From the NCBI GenBank assembly GCA_903929655.1, contig CAIYVS010000766.1, positions 1 through 9,083 on the forward strand: DNA of 9,083 nt. The letters run 5' to 3'. Origin of the DNA: an uncultured Bacteroidota bacterium (lineage in GTDB: Bacteria; Bacteroidota; Bacteroidia; Chitinophagales; Chitinophagaceae). The position numbers were made by a program, and so were the translations under genes. The notes below the pieces were generated by a model, which searched no databases, had not been told where the DNA came from, and saw only the letters and a program-made list of their open reading frames with translations. Shown piece after piece: positions 1-5,639 of the stretch (within the stretch, counting starts at the first letter, position 1; each line of letters starts with the position of its first letter).

Positions 1-1321
1 CCATTGAACCATTTGCACCTCCTCCCAAACCACCATTTCCAACTGAACTATCTCCATATCCACCTCCGCCACCAGCATAGTAAGTGGCACTTCCTGAAAT
101 TGAACTAGATGAAAATAATCCTCCATCCTCCTGCGAATATTGCGTTTTAGGTATGATCGTTCCCCACTCTCTTTGTCCCTCTCCATTATATGACAATACC
201 ATAATATCATTATAATGATACTCCCTCACATTGGCAGACATGTATGGACTATAATAAGCTGCATAGTACCCAAAACCCGGGGCATAACTGGAACGGGTAG
301 AAACAAAATAAGATTCAGAAACCATTACAAATCCACCATCATTTTTTACAATCATCTGCCGTACCACATAATCATCAAATGCACGTCTTTTACTTCTGCT
401 GCCCGTAGCGCTTAATATTTGTGAATCAAACGAAATAAATTTTCTGTTCTGGAAACTACTGCTTCCTATATCATAATAGGCATACAATATGCCGTCATAG
501 CTCCCGCTTTTTTTCGCAGCATAAAAGCCACCCGCATAGATACGCTTGTTTACATTATCCATCTTCATGTAATAACCTGCCACATACAAATTATTCAAAG
601 GCAACTCCTTTGTAATAAATCTTGTTGTCCCCGGTTGCAGGCTCAATAACCACAACTGGTCAGAATAATTTTTTGCACCAACCGGCGTAGATAAAGGCAA
701 ATACAGGCAACCCTCATTACTTATCATCCCCTCCCCGCTTAGCAGATCATTGTCCGTTTTAAACTGTGCATGGCTCCGGTTCACAATTCTCAAGCTATCA
801 TCTATCCACTTGCCATTAAATATCAGTTCATTGCCCTTATCAGCCGCACTATAAACAAGGATCGTTTTTTTATCATCAGAAACCGCCGAAGAAAAATAAT
901 TTTTCACAGGGCCAAATATCCCTGTCTTTGCTTCATCCAGTTGCAGCGGACCTTTCTTCAGGCGCCCCTCATCGTCCAGCAAAGCAGCATACTGTATCAC
1001 CTTGTTGCCTTCTACAGCCTGGTATAAAACAATGATCTGGTTTGGATAAGCAATAAAACGGGTTTGATATATTTTGGTCGGGAAAAAATCCAAAACAACA
1101 GTTGCTATCTTTTGCATGGAATCATTATACGCATCCAGGAAAAAACCCTCAGTAGATCCCCTGTATGCATAAACGCGTTTGCCCACCATCCCTATAACCG
1201 AAAAATCCCCTGTCCTGAAATCAAATTTTTCGTAGCCTGAATAAACTACATTCTGAGCCTGGCTTATATCTGAAAATAAAATGCTTAACAGCAATAGTAC
1301 GATTACCCTCAACCTATTCAT
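1..1321 (-). CDS. Uncharacterised secreted protein, C-terminus cut by the window edge
   Basis: The frame is open from an ATG at 1321 leftward to base 1, giving 440 complete codons and no stop, so the C-terminus lies outside the window. Residues 1-22 form a signal peptide: basic MNRLR, a Leu/Ile/Val core, then SQA before QN, with cleavage likely after Ala22. The rest up to about residue 410 is rich in beta-type segments with aromatic residues and resembles the large uncharacterised exported proteins of Bacteroidota; I do not recognise a named domain. From about residue 410 the composition changes sharply: residues 417-440 contain 13 glycines, beginning with five in a row after TYYA. No cysteine-lipid box is seen, so a periplasmic or surface location is inferred. 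It lies 110 bases downstream of the DCC gene on the same strand; a weak -7-like TAATTTTA at 1358-1365 could give it its own promoter. Function unknown. Confidence 0.85.
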   Translation of the reverse strand, partial: MNRLRVIVLLLLSILFSDISQAQNVVYSGYEKFDFRTGDFSVIGMVGKRVYAYRGSTEGFFLDAYNDSMQKIATVVLDFFPTKIYQTRFIAYPNQIIVLYQAVEGNKVIQYAALLDDEGRLKKGPLQLDEAKTGIFGPVKNYFSSAVSDDKKTILVYSAADKGNELIFNGKWIDDSLRIVNRSHAQFKTDNDLLSGEGMISNEGCLYLPLSTPVGAKNYSDQLWLLSLQPGTTRFITKELPLNNLYVAGYYMKMDNVNKRIYAGGFYAAKKSGSYDGILYAYYDIGSSSFQNRKFISFDSQILSATGSRSKRRAFDDYVVRQMIVKNDGGFVMVSESYFVSTRSSYAPGFGYYAAYYSPYMSANVREYHYNDIMVLSYNGEGQREWGTIIPKTQYSQEDGGLFSSSSISGSATYYAGGGGGYGDSSVGNGGLGGGANGSM

Positions 1322-1431
1322 GACCTAAATTTAATGGATATACTCCGAATAAAACGATAAAATTATACCCATTCTGCTTTTCCTGATGAGTATTTCCATC
1401 CTTAGCCCACGCCGCTACCCTATAACAATTT

Positions 1432-1845
1432 TCACCCCAAAAACCTCGATTTCAATTCCTGCGTAGGCAACATGCACTCATCCATTTTCCCAAACCATTT
1501 ATAACGCTTACGCGCCACAAGATCGTAAATACCATCCCTTATAAAACGCGGAATAAGAATGAATCTGTATAAGAAACTCCAAGCTCCACCCAATAGCTTC
1601 AATGTCAACAATGCTGCATCCGACTTTATATAATACCGTCCCCGGTAAAAAAGCAAAATACTATCAGGAACAATTTTGAAAGAAGGTTTTATTTCAGAAA
1701 TGGCCCTATTTCCGGCCTCAGACTGCAGGGATGCAAAAAGGAATTGCTGCTTCCTGTCTTTTTTTATTACAAACTGTACCGCCCTGTTGCAGAGATTGCA
1801 AACCCCGTCAAAAAAAAGAACCGGGCCTTCCGTATCAGGGTACAT
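1432..1845 (-). CDS. DCC-family thiol-disulfide oxidoreductase (DUF393)
   Basis: The 137-residue product has the family signature near its start: VLFFDGVCNLC (residues 9-19), with Asp13, Cys16 and Cys19 forming the DGxCxxC thioredoxin-like redox motif. The later landmarks also fit the family: PDSILLF, a SDAALLTLKLLGG segment, and a KWFGKMDEC ending with Cys124. The length is typical of the family (about 130-140 residues). No signal peptide is seen, so it is probably cytoplasmic or membrane-associated. Family members are predicted to exchange disulfides through the CxxC pair, but their substrates are unknown. The ATG shares its A with the TAA stop of the upstream lipoprotein gene (TAATG), so translational coupling is likely and the start is well fixed. 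The stop is TGA at 1434-1432, and I see no clear terminator after it. Confidence 0.93.
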   Translation of the reverse strand: MYPDTEGPVLFFDGVCNLCNRAVQFVIKKDRKQQFLFASLQSEAGNRAISEIKPSFKIVPDSILLFYRGRYYIKSDAALLTLKLLGGAWSFLYRFILIPRFIRDGIYDLVARKRYKWFGKMDECMLPTQELKSRFLG

Positions 1846-2102
1846 TATTTAGCTCTTTTCAAAGTATCAGCGCCGGCACGTTTTTGGTTTGCCTGCACTA
1901 TCGAATCTGCTTTTACCTTTACCTCTATCGCACTTCTGAAATCAAGGTCCTCTTTAGCCATCCGCTGTATATCCACCATCTTCATACTTACAATAGAATC
2001 CACCCTGGCCTTCATATCAGCCTTGGTCAATACCTGCTCCTTATCCATGCAGGACATGAAACTTATACTAAAAAATAATATTACTAAAAGCGTCTTATAC
2101 AT
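1845..2102 (-). CDS. Small lipoprotein, 85 residues, unknown function
   Basis: From ATG 2102 the product begins MYKTLLVILFFSISFMSC, a type II signal peptide with a lipobox-like FMSC, so Cys18 would be the lipidated residue. The roughly 67 remaining residues are highly charged and probably helical (many Lys/Asp/Glu/Arg, with DSIV repeated), with no domain I recognise. The next residues after the Cys are Met-Asp-Lys-Glu; acidic residues just after the lipid cysteine can mark surface export in Bacteroidota, but this is only suggestive here. A longer frame starts at 2165, but its first 21 residues are not signal-like and a -7 promoter box lies inside it, so 2102 is preferred. The TAA stop overlaps the ATG of the DCC oxidoreductase by one base, so the two are probably co-translated and may act together. 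Confidence 0.8.
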   Translation of the reverse strand: MYKTLLVILFFSISFMSCMDKEQVLTKADMKARVDSIVSMKMVDIQRMAKEDLDFRSAIEVKVKADSIVQANQKRAGADTLKRAK

Positions 2103-2134
2103 TCTGTTATCAATTCTACCATCAAAAAGAAGGC

Positions 2135-2142
2135 CAAAATTA
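2135..2142 (-). promoter_or_regulatory. Candidate -7 box for the lipoprotein/DCC operon
   Basis: Read leftward, these bases are TAATTTTG, a full match to the Bacteroidota -7 element TAnnTTTG. The start would fall near 2130, giving a leader of about 28 bases before ATG 2102, and would exclude the longer frame starting at 2165. A clear -33 TTG at the expected spacing is missing, which lowers confidence. Confidence 0.4.
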
Positions 2143-2185
2143 CAACAATGCAGACGCTTCCACACTATTTAGAGCTTCGTATAAC

Positions 2186-2399
2186 CAAATTTTAACAGGC
2201 TCCTCACGTTCTGGCAATCCTTAAATCCTTTAATCATGGTAAAATCATCAAAAAATCATAATCCGTCACTTTATACTTACCGCTTCGCATATCATGCAAA
2301 TCCTTCAATCAAGCGAATCATGGTCAATTTTAACAGGCCGACACACACGACACAATCATGCAAATCTTTCAATCAATCGAATCATGGTCAAATTTTAAC
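2186..2399. repeat. Degenerate intergenic repeat region (AATC / ATCATGG type)
   Basis: Most of the 345-base gap between the divergent lipoprotein and DUF4294 genes is built from related words. The phrase CAA(A)TTTTAAC occurs at 2186-2196, 2325-2334 and 2389-2399, the first two followed by AGGC. The phrase AATCATGG or ATCATGC occurs five times (about 2232, 2291, 2316, 2355, 2380), often after CAATC or AAATCCTT. Unit one (about 2216-2240) is more diverged than the two clean units to its right. Similar AATCCTTTAATC-type runs are, from memory, common between genes in this phylum. No coding function is seen. Confidence 0.75.
2291..2399 (+). repeat. Pair of near-identical 44/45-bp direct repeats, 64-bp period
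   Basis: Copy one is 2291-2334 and copy two 2355-2399, each starting ATCATGCAAATC and ending TTTTAAC. They differ by two substitutions (C/T at the seventh base of AAATCCT versus AAATCTT, and G/T in AAGCG versus AATCG) and one inserted A. The spacer between them is 20 bases. Copy two includes the ATG at 2358 that would otherwise look like a start for the DUF4294 gene. Confidence 0.85.
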
Positions 2400-2447
2400 C
2401 ACCCACATGATTATATATGCCAAAAAATCAGGAAATTTACACTGCTT

Positions 2448-3104
2448 ATGGTTTTTAGGAAGGCATGCATGCTGTTTATTTTAATTTTTATCCTGCTGAT
2501 ACCCCTCCGGGCATCAGCACAACACCATGCTGCTAAAGACACCATCCTGCTCGGCGCCATCATAGAAAATGGCGATACCATAGCCCATATATTCCTCCCC
2601 GATTTTGTAAAAACCGACAAACTGCCCCGCCGTTATGCACGCCAGCAAGCATATAATGCGCAATTGCGTTACAATGTTTATAAAACGTACCCCTACGCCT
2701 GCATAGCCGCCGATCTGCTAAAAGACGTAGATGGCACCCTGGACAGCCTCGACGCCCGGAAAGACCGCAAAGCCTATCTTAAAACCATAGAAAAAAAGCT
2801 CAATCAACGCTTCAAAGGCGAGCTCGAAGACCTCACCATCACCCAGGGCCAGATACTCGTGCGCCTCATAGACCGCCAGGCAGGCAAAAACTGCTATTGT
2901 ATTATCAAAGAACTGAAAGGAGGCTTTTCAGCCGTCATCTGGCAATCCGTAGCCTTCCTCTTCAGCAATAACCTCAAAAGAGAATACGACCCCACAGACC
3001 GCGATAAAGACATAGAAGTCATAGTCCGTGAACTCGAAGAATCCAACTACTACAAATACAAACTCTACCAGCAGCAACTCAACCTGCAGGCAAAAAGAAA
3101 CTGA
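2448..3104 (+). CDS. Secreted DUF4294 family protein
   Basis: From ATG 2448 the product is 218 residues. A signal peptide covers roughly residues 1-25: MVFRKAC, a long Ile/Leu/Phe core, then ASAQ before HHAAKD. The mature part follows the DUF4294 pattern closely: ENGDTI near the start with LPDFV, RRYAR, a VYKTYPYA segment, then GELEDLTITQGQILVRLIDRQ, ELKGGFSA and LKREYDP with DRDKDIE near the end. The role of the family is not known; it is probably periplasmic. ATG 2469 is an alternative: an AGGAAGG sequence lies five bases before it (2457-2463), but that start would lose the basic residues ahead of the hydrophobic core. The frame extends up to ATG 2358, but those first 30 codons come from intergenic repeats and are not believed. 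The gene stands alone and converges on the lectin gene. Confidence 0.9.
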   Translation: MVFRKACMLFILIFILLIPLRASAQHHAAKDTILLGAIIENGDTIAHIFLPDFVKTDKLPRRYARQQAYNAQLRYNVYKTYPYACIAADLLKDVDGTLDSLDARKDRKAYLKTIEKKLNQRFKGELEDLTITQGQILVRLIDRQAGKNCYCIIKELKGGFSAVIWQSVAFLFSNNLKREYDPTDRDKDIEVIVRELEESNYYKYKLYQQQLNLQAKRN

Positions 3105-3119
3105 CACACCACACTACTA

Positions 3120-3152
3120 AAAAAGCAACGCCGCCAGGACTGGCGGCATTGC
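3120..3152 (-). terminator. Intrinsic terminator for the lectin gene
   Basis: The arms 3125-3136 and 3141-3152 pair over 12 positions with a single C/A mismatch, around a GGAC loop; the inner seven pairs (GCCGCCA with TGGCGGC) are perfect. Read leftward, the hairpin is followed at once by TTTTT (3124-3120), as expected for a Rho-independent terminator 27 bases after the lectin stop. On the other strand no T-run follows, so it is unlikely to be an efficient terminator for the DUF4294 gene, although the hairpin could still form in that transcript. Confidence 0.8.
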
Positions 3153-3178
3153 ATGAAAACTAATCACTATTTCAAAAC

Positions 3179-4549
3179 CTATCTTTGCAGCACAACTGGT
3201 ATCCTGTGCGACACGCTTAAATTATCAACAACCTCAACAATATAATAACCATCCGGCAGCATCCTGATATCAATTGTCTCACTCTTTGAATTATCATACC
3301 TCCTGTCCACAACTCTTTGTCCCACACTATTGTATATCCCAACAGAATATATACTTACATCCGTAGTGGTGATATTCAACTCCCCGTTCGATGGATTCGG
3401 GAAAACATTTATGCTCTTACCCAAAGTGTTAATATTGGACTCATGCGCTGCCTTATGCGGCGGACATACAACAACAAATTTAAACGGCCCGTATAATTCA
3501 CAGCATTCACCTGTAATCGTATTATAAGCTACTACCTTCTTCAACGTCACAGTATAAGGGCCACCGGCTGGGAAGGTATGCATAACAGGATTTAACGGAT
3601 TATAAGTATCTCCCGAGCCATCACCAAAATCCCAATCATACAAGGTTATCAAAACACCCGGATCAGGGCATATACCATTCACTGTAAACTGCCATGTGCA
3701 ACCACCGCCCGGAACTATCATTCCCATAACACTAGGATGACAACTGGTATCAAAACAAGGAGCACTACATGAATCACCCATAGTTAGCTTAATATTTTTG
3801 ATTGTATCGATTGCACACTGCCAGCCCGTAGCAGATGTAAAGCCCCAATACACCTGCTCGGCATTGGTAACACTCCCAAATTGAATAGCAGGATCAAAAC
3901 CATAAGTAGCCCGCAGTGTGTCCTTACTATATATATATATAGTGTCTTTATCACAACTCCATTTTATTTCAAACTTCCTGAAGTGGCCATCCTTTATATT
4001 GCTTGCTGACAGATCAGCATGTACAGGTGTACCACCTAAAGGAGTCAGAATATCAGCATTCTTGGCTATCATGATGTGGTCATAATAAACAGGCCCGCAA
4101 GTGCCTGTGCCGGGATCATTGGAAGTTGCGCAGGGATTTTGAAAAATATCATATTCTATCCCTAAAGAATTGATAAATGCAGGATTATGATAAGTACTCA
4201 CAGAATCATAATACCCTATAAAGCCCCCTCCGGCATTTACAGAACTTGAAGTATTAATATTGTGACCGAATACAGCACATATACCATCTGCACCCACCAT
4301 ATTACCAATAGGGTTTGGGATGATTGTAAAATTGGCATAAAATACAAGATCAAAACTGTGATAAAAATTCAGACTGGGAATATGCCATAATGCATTTGCC
4401 TCCACATTGCCCGAGCAGGAACCGGCATTCACTGAAAAACCTGTATCCGGCGCGCTTATATAAGGCGTCACGGCATTAACCGTATGATACTGGCCATAAG
4501 AACCAAACGTAGCAATAAAACATGCTGCGAGTAGAATAATCTTTTTCAT
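3179..4549 (-). CDS. Secreted L-type lectin / PKD protein with T9SS sorting domain
   Basis: This 456-residue protein has a signal peptide (1-20, cut likely after SYGQ). An L-type (legume-like) lectin domain spans about 21-258. It keeps the expected loops: ADG with Asp88, GGGFIGYY (107-114) and the metal-site set Glu132, Asp134, Asn138, Asp145 and His158, and then GFTSATG (236-242), all in the usual order. This suggests a working Ca/Mn-dependent sugar site; the sugar is not predictable. A Cys-rich link is followed by a PKD-like domain with WDFGDG (306-311). The C-terminal 80 residues form a type A sorting domain (INVFPNPSNGE at 380-390, GYYIVEV at 434-440), which directs export by T9SS and surface attachment or release. 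The mature part has 14 cysteines. The leader before ATG is A-rich without a Shine-Dalgarno site. It diverges from the LytTR operon, whose control region it shares. Confidence 0.92.
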   Translation of the reverse strand: MKKIILLAACFIATFGSYGQYHTVNAVTPYISAPDTGFSVNAGSCSGNVEANALWHIPSLNFYHSFDLVFYANFTIIPNPIGNMVGADGICAVFGHNINTSSSVNAGGGFIGYYDSVSTYHNPAFINSLGIEYDIFQNPCATSNDPGTGTCGPVYYDHIMIAKNADILTPLGGTPVHADLSASNIKDGHFRKFEIKWSCDKDTIYIYSKDTLRATYGFDPAIQFGSVTNAEQVYWGFTSATGWQCAIDTIKNIKLTMGDSCSAPCFDTSCHPSVMGMIVPGGGCTWQFTVNGICPDPGVLITLYDWDFGDGSGDTYNPLNPVMHTFPAGGPYTVTLKKVVAYNTITGECCELYGPFKFVVVCPPHKAAHESNINTLGKSINVFPNPSNGELNITTTDVSIYSVGIYNSVGQRVVDRRYDNSKSETIDIRMLPDGYYIVEVVDNLSVSHRIPVVLQR

Positions 4550-4693
4550 AACTGTTTTGTTTTTTTTATATGGTGAAGAAATGTTCTTCGCATCCCTAAG
4601 CGATTAAGTATTGGTTTCCTGGATAATGAACCTCAAAAAGTGGGTAACCTTAACCAAACAAAAAGCTTCAGATTGCTAAGTACCATAAAACTA

Positions 4694-4708
4694 GTTTTTA
4701 CTAAAAAC
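4694..4708. promoter_or_regulatory. 15-bp perfect palindrome, possible operator
   Basis: GTTTTTA, one C, then TAAAAAC: seven perfectly matched pairs around a single central base. It lies 145 bases before the lectin start and 174 before the LytTR start. It may be a repressor or activator site, but A/T-rich palindromes arise by chance, so the support is weak. Confidence 0.3.
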
Positions 4709-4744
4709 AACATAATAGTCACTTTGACAACAGTATATCTTTTT

Positions 4745-4778
4745 TGAGAACGGTAATATCTATTCTGAGAATGGTAAT
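4745..4778. promoter_or_regulatory. Candidate LytTR-family binding site (direct repeat, 21-bp period)
   Basis: TGAGAACGGTAAT (4745-4757) recurs as TGAGAATGGTAAT (4766-4778), 12 of 13 bases alike and two helical turns apart. Read leftward, the cores are ACCGTTCTC and ACCATTCTC, separated by 12 bases. The general LytTR target is a pair of [TA][AC][CA]GTTN[AG][TG] sites separated by 12-13 bases; the first copy matches seven of nine positions and the second six. A third, opposite-facing ACCATT lies at 4786-4791. The site is about 50 bases upstream of the -7 box for the LytTR operon, a usual place for an activator. Binding is inferred. Confidence 0.55.
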
Positions 4779-4828
4779 TTGCAGAACCATTTTTTGCATT
4801 TATTACTATAATTATTTAGTTCAATAGT

Positions 4829-4836
4829 TAATTTTG
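4829..4836 (+). promoter_or_regulatory. Candidate -7 box for the LytTR/kinase operon
   Basis: TAATTTTG is a full match to the Bacteroidota -7 element TAnnTTTG and is identical to the box found before the lipoprotein operon. Transcription would start near 4842, leaving a leader of about 40 bases. No -33 TTG is present at normal spacing, which would suit a promoter that depends on an activator bound upstream, but could also mean the box is accidental. Confidence 0.4.
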
Positions 4837-4881
4837 CAGTGAAAACATATTAAGTATCAATCCTTACACCAAACAATTACC

Positions 4882-5634
4882 ATGGAATATTCATTTCTCA
4901 TCGTTGACGACGAAATGTTAAGCAGGAGCTATATCCGGGACCTGCTTAATGAATTTATCCCCGGATCCCTTATCTGGGAAGCCTCCTCAGCAAAAATTGC
5001 AAAATCTATAATTGAGGAAGAGCAAATTGACATCCTTTTCCTCGACATAAAGATGCCCGGAACAGATGGCTTTGAACTCTTAGATTCCTTGTCTGGTAAA
5101 GATTTCGAACTCATTTTCATTACAGCCTTTAGCGAATACGCCATAAAAGCCATAAAAAAAGACGCCTGCGATTATTTACTGAAACCAATAAAAAAAGGAG
5201 ACTTTAAGATAAGTATTCAAAAAGCAGTAGAAAGAAGAAGCAAAACACTGGAAAACAGGAAAGCAGTAAACACTCAAACCATAAATCACTATCTGGAAAA
5301 CAAGCTAAGCATCAATCACCAGAATGGCATGAAATGGGTCACCTTAAAAGACATTATTTACCTGAAAGCAGACAATACCTATACAACAATATTCCTGGCA
5401 GGAGGCGAAAAAATAACCACCTCAAAACCTATAAACCGATTTGAAACCAGGTTCGATCAGAATTGGTTTTTCAGAGTGCACAAATCATACATCATAAGCC
5501 TCCTCCACCTCAAAGAATATCTTTCCAAAGACAGTAGCGTCGCATTAATGGACAATGGCGACAAAATATACATATCACGATACCGCCTCAACCACTTCCT
5601 CGAAATACTTAAAAACTCAGGAGTAAAAATATAA
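4882..5634 (+). CDS. LytTR-family response regulator
   Basis: The 250-residue protein has a receiver domain (about 3-118): acidic pair Asp9/Asp10, phosphoacceptor Asp55 in FLDIKMPG, Thr81 and the Lys101-Pro102 pair. A short linker leads to a LytTR DNA-binding domain (about 150-247), with DIIYLKADNTYTTIF, FFRVHKSYIISL (196-207) and the closing ISRYRLNHFLEIL. It should be phosphorylated by the adjoining kinase and bind DNA as a dimer on direct repeats. Length and layout are normal for the family. The start ATG follows an A/C-rich leader with no Shine-Dalgarno site; no upstream in-frame start is better. The kinase gene follows after five bases. A candidate binding site for the regulator itself lies 104-137 bases before its start, so it may control its own operon. 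Confidence 0.95.
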   Translation: MEYSFLIVDDEMLSRSYIRDLLNEFIPGSLIWEASSAKIAKSIIEEEQIDILFLDIKMPGTDGFELLDSLSGKDFELIFITAFSEYAIKAIKKDACDYLLKPIKKGDFKISIQKAVERRSKTLENRKAVNTQTINHYLENKLSINHQNGMKWVTLKDIIYLKADNTYTTIFLAGGEKITTSKPINRFETRFDQNWFFRVHKSYIISLLHLKEYLSKDSSVALMDNGDKIYISRYRLNHFLEILKNSGVKI

Positions 5635-5639
5635 GCACA

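Larger units (their letters stand above)
4550..4881. other. Divergent control region between lectin and LytTR operon
   Basis: These 332 A/T-rich bases have no plausible gene. They must contain both promoters. Visible structure: a 6-bp inverted repeat with a 3-bp centre (4575-4589, GAAGAA and TTCTTC), a perfect 7-bp inverted repeat around one base (4694-4708), a direct repeat of period 21 (4745-4778) and a -7-like box for the rightward operon (4829-4836). I could not find a convincing promoter for the lectin gene. Just before the lectin ATG the leader, read leftward, is A-rich, which favours initiation in this phylum. Confidence 0.8.

Noticed and set aside
770..1027. Rightward frame of 85 codons
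   Set aside because: It lies opposite the secreted protein's coding frame, has no domain and is best explained as a shadow.
2103..2165. Longer form of the lipoprotein starting at ATG 2165
   Set aside because: Its extra 21 residues are not signal-like, would put the lipobox too deep, and overlap a full -7 box; ATG 2102 gives a normal lipoprotein signal.
1731..2172. Overlapping rightward frames opposite the DCC and lipoprotein genes
   Set aside because: The leftward frames have clear family motifs and a coupled TAATG junction; the rightward ones show no recognisable features.
2186..2399. CRISPR array
   Set aside because: The repeats are diverged, the units are 44-45 bp with only one clean pair and a 20-bp spacer, and no cas genes are near.
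2358..2447. Upstream start of the DUF4294 gene at ATG 2358
   Set aside because: The first codons are made of the intergenic direct repeat and would place 30 odd residues before an otherwise normal signal peptide.
3125..3152. Terminator for the rightward DUF4294 gene
   Set aside because: No T-run follows the stem in that direction; the T-run lies on the other side and suits the leftward lectin gene.
4762..4772. Palindrome ATTCT-G-AGAAT as a separate operator
   Set aside because: It overlaps the direct repeat, and short A/T-rich palindromes are expected by chance here; the direct-repeat reading explains more bases.
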